Shown here piece by piece: positions 51,057 through 60,178 of a DNA stretch of 64,000 nt. Every line of letters begins with the position of its first letter. Within the stretch, counting starts at the first letter, position 1. The DNA is from Actinoplanes regularis (GTDB lineage Bacteria; Actinomycetota; Actinomycetes; Mycobacteriales; Micromonosporaceae). The stretch is taken from positions 121,693 through 185,692 of the forward strand of contig NZ_FZNR01000017.1 of NCBI RefSeq assembly GCF_900188005.1. The letters run 5' to 3'. The position numbers were made by a program, and so were the translations under genes. The notes beneath the pieces were generated by a model, which ran no database searches, was not told the DNA's origin, and saw nothing but the letters and a program-made list of their open reading frames with translations.

Positions 51057-51070
51057 CACCCGATCGGGTG
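51057..51070. promoter_or_regulatory. Perfect 14-bp palindrome between hhyS and the XRE regulator
   Basis: CACCCGATCGGGTG is fully self-complementary. It lies 73 bp from the hhyS start and 47 bp from the XRE start, near the middle of the 132-bp divergent spacer. XRE proteins bind such palindromes as dimers, so it is a candidate operator for autoregulation and control of the hydrogenase. Confidence 0.55.
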
Positions 51071-51116
51071 TGCCGGGGGACCGTAAGCTCACCGCAGGCA
51101 CAGGCGGGAGGGCGCG

Positions 51117-51668
51117 ATGCCGGAGAAGATCGAGATCGTGGCGCTCGAGGTGGTGTCGCAGGCGTTCCCCGCACGCCCCTCGGCGCTCCCGGAGGTGCGC
51201 GACTTCGTGCGCCGCCGGCTGACCGGCCGGCGCATCTCCGACGACGATGTGCGCCTGCTCTGTGAGCGCGTCGCGGACGTGCTGCTGGCCGCCGCGGGCT
51301 CGGCGGGCGTCATCCAGGTGTCGTTGCGGATCTTCGGCGACGAGGCCGAGGTGGACGTGCTGTTCGAGCCGGCCTCCGAGACCCCCGCGCGGCCCGAGGT
51401 CGTCGGCGTCACGGCGGTGCCGCCCGCGCGGCCCCCGGTCCGGGCCGCCGCCGCTGTTCGGGACGCCGATGCCGACCCGGCCGAGCCGGAGTCGTTCGCC
51501 GCGTGGCTCGCGGCGCGGCTGCGTCGCGAGGGCCTGAGCATGGAGGCCGCGGCGCGGCGGCTCGACGTGTCGACGAAGACGATCAGCCGCTGGGTGAGCG
51601 GTGCGACCGAGCCCCGCCTGCGCGACCTGTACCGCATCCGTGAGGAGTTCGGGGAACCGTTCCACTGA
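51117..51668 (+). CDS. XRE-type regulator with RsbW/HATPase-like N-terminal domain
   Basis: A 183-residue protein. Residues 12-85 (QAFPARPSALPEVRDFVRRR; DVRLLCERVADVLLAAAGSA; VSLRIFGDEAEVDVLFEP) resemble the anti-sigma-factor kinase fold of RsbW, but the ATP-binding N and G boxes are not apparent. After a Pro/Ala linker, residues 125-175 form an HTH (AARLRREGLSMEAAARRLDV; TKTISRWVSGATEPRLRDLY). ATG 51117 follows GGGAGGG. It diverges from hhyS over a palindrome and is the only regulator within the hydrogenase locus, so it probably controls it. The domain pairing is one I do not know from described regulators. Confidence 0.75.
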   Translation: MPEKIEIVALEVVSQAFPARPSALPEVRDFVRRRLTGRRISDDDVRLLCERVADVLLAAAGSAGVIQVSLRIFGDEAEVDVLFEPASETPARPEVVGVTAVPPARPPVRAAAAVRDADADPAEPESFAAWLAARLRREGLSMEAAARRLDVSTKTISRWVSGATEPRLRDLYRIREEFGEPFH

Positions 51669-51828
51669 GGTTTGCCCGGTGCCGCTCCGGTAGCTGAATC
51701 GGCGTGTGCTGACCTGCACCTGCAGGCGTGGAACCGGCGCGATCGGCGTCATCCTCGTCATGGACCCGGCCTCCGACGAGGTGCGGACCCTGCCGTCCTG
51801 ACCGGTACGCCTCATGACGATCAAAGAC

Positions 51829-51869
51829 GAAAGAGCGGCTTTCCCGTACGAGGGAAGAGCCGCTCTTTC
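51829..51869. terminator. Bidirectional terminator
   Basis: GAAAGAGCGGCT-TTCCC pairs with GGGAA-(G)-AGCCGCTCTTTC around a 6-nt loop, one bulged G. T-rich ends occur on both strands. It separates the convergent XRE and GH26-like genes. Confidence 0.85.
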
Positions 51870-51887
51870 GGTGTCGTGTCTGTCGGG

Positions 51888-52934
51888 TCAGCCGAGCTTG
51901 ACGTTGAAGATCGGGTTGGCGGCGAGCTTCTTGAACGAGGCGAGGCTGGTCTTGGTGCTGTCGATGCTGATGTCGCGGTCGCCCTGGTCGTCCTTCTTCG
52001 TGTCGAAGTGCACGATGGCCTTGATCTGGGGGCGCTTGGTCAGCTCGTTGATCACGTTGTTGTACAGCGACGACTTGTCGGTGTGGTGGCCGACGCGGTG
52101 GTAGGCGCCCCACTCGGCGATCATGATCGGCTTGCTCGGGTGGGTGTTGACGGCCCAGTCGTAGAAGCCCTGGCCGCCGTTCTTCGGCTTACGGTCGAGC
52201 AGGCTGGCGAAGTTGCCGTAGTGGTAGTAGCCCTTCTCCACCGACGAGTACGAGTCCAGGCCGACCCAGTCGACGACGTCGTCGCCGGGGTAGAGGTCCT
52301 TCCACCAGGACTGCGCCATCCACTTCTCGTTACCCATGTACGCCATCACGTTCACGACGTTGTCGACACCCTGCGCGTTCAGGCGCTGGATGGTGTGCCG
52401 GTACATGGCGGCGAAGTCCTTCGCCTCCCACCCGGAACCGCGCTTGGCGACGACGTCGTTCTCCGGCTCGTGGTTCAGAACGAGGAAGAAGTCCTTGCCG
52501 TACGCCTTGGCCCGCTGGGCGAACGCGTCGATGCGCTTGTCCTGCTTGCCCTTGGCGACCTCGGCCCAGGACGAGCCGTAGGCGATCTTCCAGTTGGCCA
52601 TCAGGACCCGCGGGTGGGCGGGGTCGTTGGTCATGGCGATCTCGGACTTGGTCGGGAACGGCTCGTTGCCCTTGTGGTAGGTGTGGAAGATCGACGCGGT
52701 CCGGCCGGACTTCTGCTCCCACTCCTTCAACGCCTTGTCACGCGGAGCGCTGGTGAAGCCGCCGGCGGCGCCTCCCCAGAGCACGCCACAGGTGGGGACG
52801 AGATTGTCACCGGTCGTGCACGTCTTCGCAGCGGCGGGCGCGGCCGAGGCCGCGGTCGGGGCCACGACGGCGGCGGTTCCAGCGAGTACGGCGGTCAGAG
52901 CTGTCACGAACATGGGCAGCTTGGCACGTCGCAA
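51888..52934 (-). CDS. Secreted glycoside hydrolase, GH26 (beta-mannanase)-like
   Basis: A 348-residue secreted enzyme. Signal peptide residues 1-31 (LPMFVTALTAVLAGTAAVVA, cut near ASA). The mature TIM barrel has the GH26-type acid/base in LVLNHEPENDV (Glu156) and the nucleophile in IMIAEWGAYHR (Glu274), with WVGLDSYSS between. It would hydrolyse beta-mannan or a related glycan outside the cell. The TTG at 52934 is preferred since GGGGGAG lies 8 nt before it; another TTG two codons upstream is too close to that site. It diverges from the subtilase gene. Confidence 0.82.
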   Translation of the reverse strand: MRRAKLPMFVTALTAVLAGTAAVVAPTAASAAPAAAKTCTTGDNLVPTCGVLWGGAAGGFTSAPRDKALKEWEQKSGRTASIFHTYHKGNEPFPTKSEIAMTNDPAHPRVLMANWKIAYGSSWAEVAKGKQDKRIDAFAQRAKAYGKDFFLVLNHEPENDVVAKRGSGWEAKDFAAMYRHTIQRLNAQGVDNVVNVMAYMGNEKWMAQSWWKDLYPGDDVVDWVGLDSYSSVEKGYYHYGNFASLLDRKPKNGGQGFYDWAVNTHPSKPIMIAEWGAYHRVGHHTDKSSLYNNVINELTKRPQIKAIVHFDTKKDDQGDRDISIDSTKTSLASFKKLAANPIFNVKLG

Positions 52935-53182
52935 AATCAATTCTCCCCCGGTTGTCCGGTCGCGTGTCGACCGGGCATGGGAAAGAGATTCCAAGGCGCG
53001 TGGAGTAGGCCGGGGACCCATCGGGGTGCCACCCGGTTGCCGTACTTGAGGAAACGTCCGGTTATTTTTCCGTCGCCGTATCGGCGCCGCGGGGTATCGG
53101 CCGGCCGAGGGTTTTGAAATTTCTTCGAGCCACGGACAACCGCCTGGACACCCGGACCCATCTTAGACATGTGAATGTCTTG

Positions 53183-56100
53183 ATGAACGGAGTCAGTGCG
53201 CCTGGACACCGGCGACTGCTCGGAGCGCTCGCGGCCGGAGTGCTGCTGGCGACGCTGAGCGGCCCGGGTGCGGGCATCGCGGCCGAACGCGCGACGCGAG
53301 CGGCCGGAGGAACGACCGGGAAGACCTACACGGTCACGCTGCTGACCGGGGACGTGGTGACCGTACGGGACAACTCCTCGGGCTGCCCGCAGGTGAGCGT
53401 GCGTCCGGCCACCGCCAGCGGTGTGCTGAGCCGCAGCTGCGGTCCGGACGGGCATGTCCGGGTGGTGCCGGCCCGGGTCGCGCCGCTGCTCGGCGACGTC
53501 CTCGACCCGGCGCTGTTCGACGTGACCGCGCTGATCCGGGACGGCTACGACGACGCCCGCGCGAAGGAGTTGCCGCTGATCGTCCGGCCCGGCGGAGCGC
53601 AGCGCGGGCTGACCGCCGATCCGCTGGTCGCCGGCCTGACGCAGACCCGCGCACTGCCCAGCATCGACGCGGTCGCGGGCCGGGCACCGAAGGGAAGGAG
53701 CGCCGGCCTGCTGCGGTCGTTGTCCTCCCGCTCGGCCACGCTGCGCGCCACGGGCCCGTCCCCCAAGGTGTGGCTGGACCGCAAGGTACGCGCCACGTAC
53801 GCCACCGGGACCGACGCCAACCTCCGCCAGATCGCCGCGCCGCAAGCGTGGCGGGGCGGATACACCGGCCGAGGTGCGCGGGTCGCGGTGCTGGACACCG
53901 GAGTCGACGCGACCCACCCCGACCTCGCCGGAAGGATCGCCGAGACGAAGGACTTCACCGTCGACGGCGGCGACGCGGTGGACCACTTCGGCCACGGCAC
54001 CCACGTGGCGGCGACCATCGCGGGCACCGGCGCGGCGTCGGGCGGCGCCCGCCGGGGCGTGGCACCGGAGGCTCAGCTCGTGATCGGCAAGGTCCTCGAC
54101 GACGAGGGCGGCGGCACCGATTCGCAGCTGATCGCCGGGATGGAGTGGGCCGCGAGCCGGGCCACCGTGGTCAACTTGAGCCTCGGCGGCTGGGAGCCGA
54201 GCGACGGCACCGACCCGGCCTCCGTCGCGCTGGACGCCCTGTCCGAGCAGACCGGCGCGCTCTTCGTCGTCGCCGCCGGCAACTCCGGGCCGCTCGACGG
54301 CAGCGTCTCCTGGCCGGGTGCCGCGACCAGGGCACTCACTGTCGGCGCGGTGGACGGCGACGACGCGGTCGCCGACTTCTCCAGCCGCGGGCCGCTGGCC
54401 GGCACGCGCGCGGCCAAGCCGGAACTGGTCGCGCCGGGCGTGGACATCGTCGCGGCGCGTGCGGCCGGCACCAGCATGGGCCGGGTGATCGACGCCCGCT
54501 ATGTGGCCGCGTCCGGCACCTCGATGGCCACCCCGCACGTCGCCGGCGCGGCCGCGGTGCTGGCCCAGCGCCACCCCGGCTGGCGGGCCGACCAGCTCAA
54601 GGCCGCCCTGGTCGGCGCGGCCGACCCGGTCGCCGGTGACGACCCTTACACGAACGGCGCCGGGCGCCTCAACGTGGCACGGCCCCTGTCCGGCGTGGTC
54701 AGCGCGACGCCGGTGGTCGGGCTCGGCACCCTGGCGTTCCCGCAGTCCGGTACGGCGGAGACGAAGCTGTCCTGGGTCAACACGGGATCCCGGCCCGCCG
54801 GGGCCGCCCTCGAGCTGCGGGTGACCGACCGTGACGGCACCGCCGTCGCGGCCGGCGCCGTGTCGTTGTCCGCCCGGAGCGTGCGGCTCGACCCGGGCGG
54901 CAGCGGCGGTGTGACGCTGAGTGTCGACCGGGCGGCTTTCGCGGCTCGGCCCGGCCTCTACACGGCCGTGGTCACGGCCCGGAACGGCCGTACGGCCGGG
55001 GCGCGGACCCTGGTGACGTTCTATGTGGAGCCGCCCAGCTACGACCTGACGATCGAGACGACCGCGATTCCCGGTACGCCCGAGGAGGCGATCGTGTCCG
55101 TTGGGGTCGGCGTGGTCAACATCGACGACCCGGCCCTGTACCGGGACTACGTGGGTGGCGATCCCGGTGACACGCTGACGGTCCGGGTGCCTGCGGGCCG
55201 GTACAGCGTCCTCGGCTCGTCCATGGCCTGGGCGGACTCCGACGAGCGGATGGGCCTGGCCGGCGACCCGGACGTGCGGGTCTCGGGCGACACGACGGTG
55301 CGGCTCGACCTGAGCCGGGCACGGCGGCTCACGGCGGGCGTCGACGGCGTCGCGACCGAGGCCGTCTCGGCCGGGCTAACCTACGTTCAGATGCCGCGGC
55401 GCGGTGTCGGCTGGACCGACTTCGCCTTCGCCTGGGGCGACGCGGCCCGCGACGGGAACGTGTTCGTGGCGCCCATCGGCGGAGCCGGAATCGGCACGTT
55501 CCAGGCGTTCGGCTCGTTCGGGCTCGTCGCGCCCGGGAACGGCCCCAGCCCGTACCTCTACGATCTCATCCACCCGTACGGCAACGGGGTTCCGGCCGAT
55601 CCGGCGTACCGGGTCACCGACGCCGAGAAGGCCGCTCTGATCCGTATCGACCAGCGATTCCACCGGCTGGACACACCCGATTCGGAGACCGGGCACAAGC
55701 GGTACGGGTTCGGCCCGGAGGGCGTCTACCTCGCCGAGACGGCGACGACCGGACTGTCCGGTGACCGCACCGACTACCTGTCGCCCGGCTTCGCCTGGAA
55801 GGACGAGGCGTTCTGGAACGGGATCGTCACCCAGGAGGCCACCGCCCGGTACGAGCCGGGCAGCCGCCACGAGAAGGTGTGGGTACGGCAGCCGCTGCGC
55901 TCCGACTGGTACGACGACCCGAACGGCTCCACGAGCTTCTGCGAGCCGGCGGCTCCGGCCCGGACGCGGGGGAACCTGCACGTCGAGATGGTCACGCTGA
56001 CCGACCAGCACGGCCGCTTCGACTGCCTCGGCGGCGACTCCTGGCCCCTCGACCTCGGGCGCACCCTCAAGCTCGAGCGCGACGGCCGGACCGTCGGCGA

Positions 56101-56578
56101 GGTGCCCGGCTCGGCGGCCAGCTTCGCCGTCGACCCCCGGGCCGCCGATTACCGCCTCACCTATGACGTCGACACCACCCCCGCCGGCCTGACCGTGTCG
56201 ACCAGGGTCACCACGTCCTGGACGTTCCGGTCGGCGGGCCCGCGCGGCACCGGCAGCAGCCCGCTGCCGCTGCTGTCGGTGGACTACGCCCTGCCGCTGG
56301 ACGCGGCGAACCACCCCGGGCCTGGTCCGGCGACGTTCACGGTCCGCCAGGCCCACGGCGTACCTCGGCAGGCCGTCACCGCGTTCACGCTGGCGGTCTC
56401 CCTGGACAGCGGCCGGACCTGGCAGCCTGTCCGGGTTCAGCCCGTCGGCGCGGCCGGATACCGGGCAGAGCTGCCGCAACCCGCGGCGGGCGGGACGGTG
56501 TCGCTCAGGGTGACCGCCCGGGGCGACGCCGGCAGCGGCATCGAGCAGACCGTGCTCGACGCCTACCGGCCCGCGTAG
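53183..56578 (+). CDS. Secreted subtilisin-like serine protease (S8), large
   Basis: A 1131-residue exported protease. Signal peptide residues 1-34 (RRLLGALAAGVLLATLSGPG). A prodomain leads to the S8 catalytic domain: Asp238 in VAVLDTGVDATHPDL, His271 in HFGHGTHVAATIAG, oxyanion Asn in VVAAGNSGP, Ser447 in SGTSMATPHVAGAA. The remaining 600 residues are beta-sandwich-like (TLVTFYVEPPSYDLTIETTA; RLTYDVDTTPAGLTVSTRVT). It follows the layout of large Streptomyces S8 proteases. ATG 53183 is chosen for signal-peptide length; GTG 53171 is an alternative and neither has a strong site. A strong stem-loop follows the stop. Confidence 0.9.
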   Translation: MNGVSAPGHRRLLGALAAGVLLATLSGPGAGIAAERATRAAGGTTGKTYTVTLLTGDVVTVRDNSSGCPQVSVRPATASGVLSRSCGPDGHVRVVPARVAPLLGDVLDPALFDVTALIRDGYDDARAKELPLIVRPGGAQRGLTADPLVAGLTQTRALPSIDAVAGRAPKGRSAGLLRSLSSRSATLRATGPSPKVWLDRKVRATYATGTDANLRQIAAPQAWRGGYTGRGARVAVLDTGVDATHPDLAGRIAETKDFTVDGGDAVDHFGHGTHVAATIAGTGAASGGARRGVAPEAQLVIGKVLDDEGGGTDSQLIAGMEWAASRATVVNLSLGGWEPSDGTDPASVALDALSEQTGALFVVAAGNSGPLDGSVSWPGAATRALTVGAVDGDDAVADFSSRGPLAGTRAAKPELVAPGVDIVAARAAGTSMGRVIDARYVAASGTSMATPHVAGAAAVLAQRHPGWRADQLKAALVGAADPVAGDDPYTNGAGRLNVARPLSGVVSATPVVGLGTLAFPQSGTAETKLSWVNTGSRPAGAALELRVTDRDGTAVAAGAVSLSARSVRLDPGGSGGVTLSVDRAAFAARPGLYTAVVTARNGRTAGARTLVTFYVEPPSYDLTIETTAIPGTPEEAIVSVGVGVVNIDDPALYRDYVGGDPGDTLTVRVPAGRYSVLGSSMAWADSDERMGLAGDPDVRVSGDTTVRLDLSRARRLTAGVDGVATEAVSAGLTYVQMPRRGVGWTDFAFAWGDAARDGNVFVAPIGGAGIGTFQAFGSFGLVAPGNGPSPYLYDLIHPYGNGVPADPAYRVTDAEKAALIRIDQRFHRLDTPDSETGHKRYGFGPEGVYLAETATTGLSGDRTDYLSPGFAWKDEAFWNGIVTQEATARYEPGSRHEKVWVRQPLRSDWYDDPNGSTSFCEPAAPARTRGNLHVEMVTLTDQHGRFDCLGGDSWPLDLGRTLKLERDGRTVGEVPGSAASFAVDPRAADYRLTYDVDTTPAGLTVSTRVTTSWTFRSAGPRGTGSSPLPLLSVDYALPLDAANHPGPGPATFTVRQAHGVPRQAVTAFTLAVSLDSGRTWQPVRVQPVGAAGYRAELPQPAAGGTVSLRVTARGDAGSGIEQTVLDAYRPA

Positions 56579-56585
56579 CGCTGCC

Positions 56586-56623
56586 CGGAGCGGCCCGCGG
56601 ATCCAGGTCCGTGGGCCGCTCCG
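56586..56623. terminator. Bidirectional terminator, 16-bp stem
   Basis: 56586-56601 (CGGAGCGGCCCGCGGA) pairs with 56608-56623 around a 6-nt loop, with one G-T pair. It lies between the convergent subtilase and universal stress protein genes. Confidence 0.85.
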
Positions 56624-56630
56624 GTTCGGT

Positions 56631-57518
56631 TCAGCGCTGCTTCGCGAGCCGCCCCTCGGGACGGACGATCAGCACCGGGCATTCGGTGTGGTGCAGCAGC
56701 TGCAGGCCGGTCGAGCCGAGCAGGGTCCCGACGATCACCCCGTGGCCCCGGCTGCCGACCAGCACCAGCTGGGCACCGTGCGAGAGGCCGACCAGCATCG
56801 CCGACGCGCTGTCGTGCGACACCAGCTGCTCCACCCGGACGTCCGGGAACTTGGCCTGCCACGGCTCCACCAGCGCGGCGAGCCGGGCGCGCTCGATGTC
56901 GTCCTGCTGGGGCGTGTGCGGGTCGGTCAGCGGGATGCCGCCCCGGAAGTGCGGGTACGGCGGCAGGTAGCAGCGGATCAGCACCAGGTCGGCGCCCCGC
57001 TGGTGAGCCGCGGTGAACGCCGCCTCCAGCACCCCGTCGGCGGCGGCCGAGTCGTCCACGCCGGCGGCGACCGGCAGGCGGGGGTCCTCGGTACCTTCGC
57101 GGATCACCGCCACCGGACAGTGCGCGTGGGTGGCGACCCGCTGGCTGACCGACCCGAGTCGCAGCCCGGCGAAGCCGCCGTGGCCGCGGTGCCCGAGCAC
57201 CATCAGGTCCGCGTTCTCCGAGGCGATGATCAGCTGGGCGGCCGGATCGCCGACCAGCAGTTCCGTCTCGACCTCGAGTCCCGGCGCGATCTCCCGTACC
57301 TGCCGGGCGGCGTCGGCGGTGAGGCCTTCCGCGTGCCGGCGTTCGGTCTCGAACTGCTCGCCGGTGTAGCCGAAGCGCGCGGCCTGCCACTCCCAGTCCA
57401 GTACGTTCAGGACGCGTAGCGGCTGCTCGCGGCGTTGTGCCTCGGCCGCGGCCCACCTGATCGCGGACCCGCTGGCGTCGATGCCGTCGACAGCGACGAC
57501 GACGGTCTGTGTCCGCAT
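56631..57518 (-). CDS. Universal stress protein, tandem UspA domains
   Basis: A 295-residue protein with two UspA domains. The first (residues 3-145) begins TVVVAVDGIDASGSAIRWAA and has the ATP-binding GHRGHGGFAGLRLGSVSQRV; the second ends LVGSRGHGVIVGTLLGSTGL. The G2xG9xG(S/T) motif in both suggests ATP binding. ATG 57518 follows GGGGAGGA. Tandem USPs of this kind belong to the DosR dormancy regulon in mycobacteria. The gene diverges from the CBS-BON gene; two GGGCC-N4-GTCC boxes lie between them. Confidence 0.92.
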   Translation of the reverse strand: MRTQTVVVAVDGIDASGSAIRWAAAEAQRREQPLRVLNVLDWEWQAARFGYTGEQFETERRHAEGLTADAARQVREIAPGLEVETELLVGDPAAQLIIASENADLMVLGHRGHGGFAGLRLGSVSQRVATHAHCPVAVIREGTEDPRLPVAAGVDDSAAADGVLEAAFTAAHQRGADLVLIRCYLPPYPHFRGGIPLTDPHTPQQDDIERARLAALVEPWQAKFPDVRVEQLVSHDSASAMLVGLSHGAQLVLVGSRGHGVIVGTLLGSTGLQLLHHTECPVLIVRPEGRLAKQR

Positions 57519-57578
57519 GATGTCCTCCCCATTCTCGGGCTCTACCTGAATCGTCATCCCCGTCGATGCCGGGCGGCA

Positions 57579-57627
57579 GGGCCACAGGTCCTGGACCGGC
57601 CCGGCCGGTCGGGGGGCCGGAAGTCCC
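57579..57627. promoter_or_regulatory. Two DevR/DosR-box-like elements in divergent stress promoter
   Basis: GGGCC-ACAG-GTCCT (57579-57592) and GGGCC-GGAA-GTCCC (57614-57627) share a half-site and spacing and start 35 bp apart. The second matches the mycobacterial DosR core (GGGAC-N4-GTCCC) at nine or ten of 14 positions. They lie between the divergent USP and CBS-BON genes. Assignment is by resemblance. Confidence 0.5.
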
Positions 57628-57688
57628 TACCGGGCGGGCGCGAAGGCGGCAAGGTAGGGGGGAGGAGCGGAAAGAGGGAGGGATTGCG

Positions 57689-58378
57689 GTGAGGACCTGG
57701 AAAGTCGGCGATGTGATGACCCGGGACGTGGTGTCCGTCACCGAGAACGCCCCCTATCGCGAACTGGTGGACCTGCTGGTGGAGAAGCGGATCAGCGCGG
57801 TCCCGGTGGTCGACGACGTCGGCCGGGTGACCGGGGTGGTGTCCGAGGCCGATCTGCTTCGCAAGATCGAGTACGGCGGGGACGAGCAGCCCCGGATCTT
57901 CGAACGGCGGCGCCGCCGGGACGAGCGGGCCAAGGCGTCGGCGCGGACCGCGTCCGGCTTGATGAGCTCGCCGCCCGTGGTGGCGCTGGCGAGCATGCCG
58001 ATCCCGGACGCGGCCCGGCTGATGGACGACAACCACGTCAAGCGGCTGCCGGTGACCGACGACAGCGGCCGGCTTGTCGGAATCGCGTCCCGCGGCGACC
58101 TGCTGCGCACGTATCTGCGCTCGGACGACGACATCCGGGCGGAGGTGCGGACCGGTGTTCTGCGGACGTACCTGATCGACGAGGCCGACGGCGTGACGGT
58201 GGAGGTCGACGACGGCGTGGTCAAGCTCTCCGGCCAGGTGGAACGCCGGTCGTCGGCCGAGCTGGCGGAGCGCTTGACCCGCGAGGTGGTCGGGGTGGTC
58301 GGGGTGACCTCCACCCTGTCGTACGAGTTCGACGACCGGAGGGTCGACATCCCGAAGGAGCCGTTCGCGGCGTTCTGA
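57689..58378 (+). CDS. CBS-pair plus BON domain protein
   Basis: A 229-residue protein. Two CBS motifs: VGDVMTRDVVSVTENAPYRE to SEADLLRKIE (residues 5-65), and GLMSSPPVVALASMPIPDAA to SRGDLLRTYL (90-145). They form a module that binds adenosine nucleotides. The C-terminal part (150-215; GVTVEVDDGVVKLSGQVERR) is a BON domain, usually linked to membrane or lipid binding. GTG 57689 follows GGAGGGA. Proteins of this layout (Hrp1-like with BON) accompany DosR-type dormancy genes. It is 51 nt upstream of the histidine kinase, probably cotranscribed. Confidence 0.9.
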   Translation: MRTWKVGDVMTRDVVSVTENAPYRELVDLLVEKRISAVPVVDDVGRVTGVVSEADLLRKIEYGGDEQPRIFERRRRRDERAKASARTASGLMSSPPVVALASMPIPDAARLMDDNHVKRLPVTDDSGRLVGIASRGDLLRTYLRSDDDIRAEVRTGVLRTYLIDEADGVTVEVDDGVVKLSGQVERRSSAELAERLTREVVGVVGVTSTLSYEFDDRRVDIPKEPFAAF

Positions 58379-58429
58379 CGGGGTGACGCCCGATTCCGTC
58401 GAGCGGCTCCGCCCACTACGCTCTCCGGC

Positions 58430-60154
58430 ATGCTCGAGCAGACGGCTGGTGGCGAGCGGCCGGAGCCGCCCTCGCTCGGCCTTTCCCCGTTGTCCCGGGT
58501 CCGCCTCGACGAGCTCCTGCAGGAGATGCTGGACCGGGTCGGCGACGTGGTGAACAGCCGCGAGCGGCTGCGGGCCCTGCTCGACGCGGTCGTCGGCATC
58601 GGCACCGACCTGGATCTGCGCAGCACCCTGCGGCGCATCGTGGAGGCGGCGTGCGCGCTGGCCGGCGCGAAGTACGGGGCGCTCGGCGTCCTCGCGCCGG
58701 ACCACGGCAGCCTCGCCGACTTCATCACCCACGGCATCGACCCGGCGGCTCACGCCAGGATCGGCGACCTTCCGCACGGCCAGGGCATGCTCGGCGTGCT
58801 GATCACCGACCCCAAGCCGATCCGGCTGCCGGACATCCGCCAGCACCCCGACTCGTACGGCTTCCCGCCCCACCACCCACCGATGCACAGCTTTCTCGGC
58901 GTCCCGGTCCGTACCCGGGAGAAGATCTTCGGCAATCTCTACCTGGCCGAGAAGCAGGGCGGCGCGGAGTTCACCGACGACGACGAGGAGATCGTGGTTG
59001 CCCTCGCGGCCGCCGCGGGCATCGCGATCGACAACGCCCGCCTCTACGAGGTCGCTCAGCGGCGGGAACGCTGGCTGGCCGCGACCGCGGAGATCACCGG
59101 TGTGCTGCTCGGCACCGTGCAGCGCACCGAGGCGCTGCGGCTGATCGCCCGGCGGGCCCGCGAGGTGGCCGCCGCCGACCTCGTCCTGGTCATGCTCCAC
59201 GACGAGCCGAACAGCCGGTACACCGTCGAGGTCGCCGACAGCGCCGACCCGGCTGTCGCCGCGCTCGCCGGCCGAGCCGTGCCGGTGGACAGCGCGGCCG
59301 CCGCGGCCTTCGGTCAGGAGCGGTACCAGGTGGTCGAGAATCTGCGGGCGGCCGCCGACTGGCCGATCGACCTGCCCGCTGTGCCCGCACTCGCCGCGCC
59401 GCTCACCGCGGCCGACGGTCTGTACGGCGTGCTGATCGTGGCCCAGCCGGCCGAGCAGGCGATCGGGGACCGGGACGCGGTGCTGCTGTCGACCTTCGCC
59501 GGGCAGGCCGCGCTGGCCCTGGACCGGGCCCGGGCGCAGGAGGAACGGCAGCAGCTCGCGGTGCTCGAGGACCGCGAGCGGATCGCACGTGACCTGCACG
59601 ATGTGGTGATCCAGCGGCTGTTCGCCACGGGCATGCAGCTGGAAGCGACCGTGCACCAGGCCAGCCGGCCGGAGGTCGCGAAGCGGATCAGTGCCGCGGT
59701 CGACGACCTGGACGCCACCATCCGTGACATCCGCCGGTCGATCTTCGAGCTGCGCGCTCCGGCGGGACCGTCGCTGCGCGCGGAGATCGGCGAGGTGGTC
59801 GAGGCGGCGGCCGAGGCTCTGGGGTTTCGTCCCACGTTCGACGTGAACGGGCCGATCGACAGCGCGGTGCCCGGCGATGTGGTTCCGGAGTTGCTGGCGG
59901 TGGTGCGTGAGGCGCTGTCCAATGTCGCCCGGCACGCGCGGGCGACCAGCGTCCGGGTGTCGCTGAGCACCGACGATGGCCAGGTCGTCGTCCGGGTGGA
60001 GGACGACGGGGTGGGCGCGGATCCGGAGCAGGCTCGTGGCGGATTGATCAACCTGCGCGGGCGGGCGGAGGACCTCGGCGGCGGCTTCGACATCGGCCCG
60101 CGCCCGAACGCCAAGGGCACGAGCCTGACCTGGCGGGCGCCGCTCACCCGGTGA
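58430..60154 (+). CDS. DosS/DevS-like heme GAF sensor histidine kinase
   Basis: A 574-residue cytoplasmic kinase with two GAF domains (about 55-205 and 215-370), HisKA_3 (DRERIARDLHDVVIQRLF, phosphoacceptor His390) and HATPase (VREALSNVARHARATSVRVS; VEDDGVGADPE). In the first GAF, GFPPHHPPMHSFLGVPVR places a histidine at 149, and FGNLYLAEK a tyrosine at 171. These are the same numbers as the proximal heme ligand and distal residue of M. tuberculosis DosS, so it likely senses O2, NO, CO or redox through heme. ATG 58430. No cognate DevR regulator is in the window. The upstream CBS-BON gene is likely in the same unit. Confidence 0.9.
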   Translation: MLEQTAGGERPEPPSLGLSPLSRVRLDELLQEMLDRVGDVVNSRERLRALLDAVVGIGTDLDLRSTLRRIVEAACALAGAKYGALGVLAPDHGSLADFITHGIDPAAHARIGDLPHGQGMLGVLITDPKPIRLPDIRQHPDSYGFPPHHPPMHSFLGVPVRTREKIFGNLYLAEKQGGAEFTDDDEEIVVALAAAAGIAIDNARLYEVAQRRERWLAATAEITGVLLGTVQRTEALRLIARRAREVAAADLVLVMLHDEPNSRYTVEVADSADPAVAALAGRAVPVDSAAAAAFGQERYQVVENLRAAADWPIDLPAVPALAAPLTAADGLYGVLIVAQPAEQAIGDRDAVLLSTFAGQAALALDRARAQEERQQLAVLEDRERIARDLHDVVIQRLFATGMQLEATVHQASRPEVAKRISAAVDDLDATIRDIRRSIFELRAPAGPSLRAEIGEVVEAAAEALGFRPTFDVNGPIDSAVPGDVVPELLAVVREALSNVARHARATSVRVSLSTDDGQVVVRVEDDGVGADPEQARGGLINLRGRAEDLGGGFDIGPRPNAKGTSLTWRAPLTR

Positions 60155-60178
60155 CCCTTGTGGAGGGACCGCGAGCGG

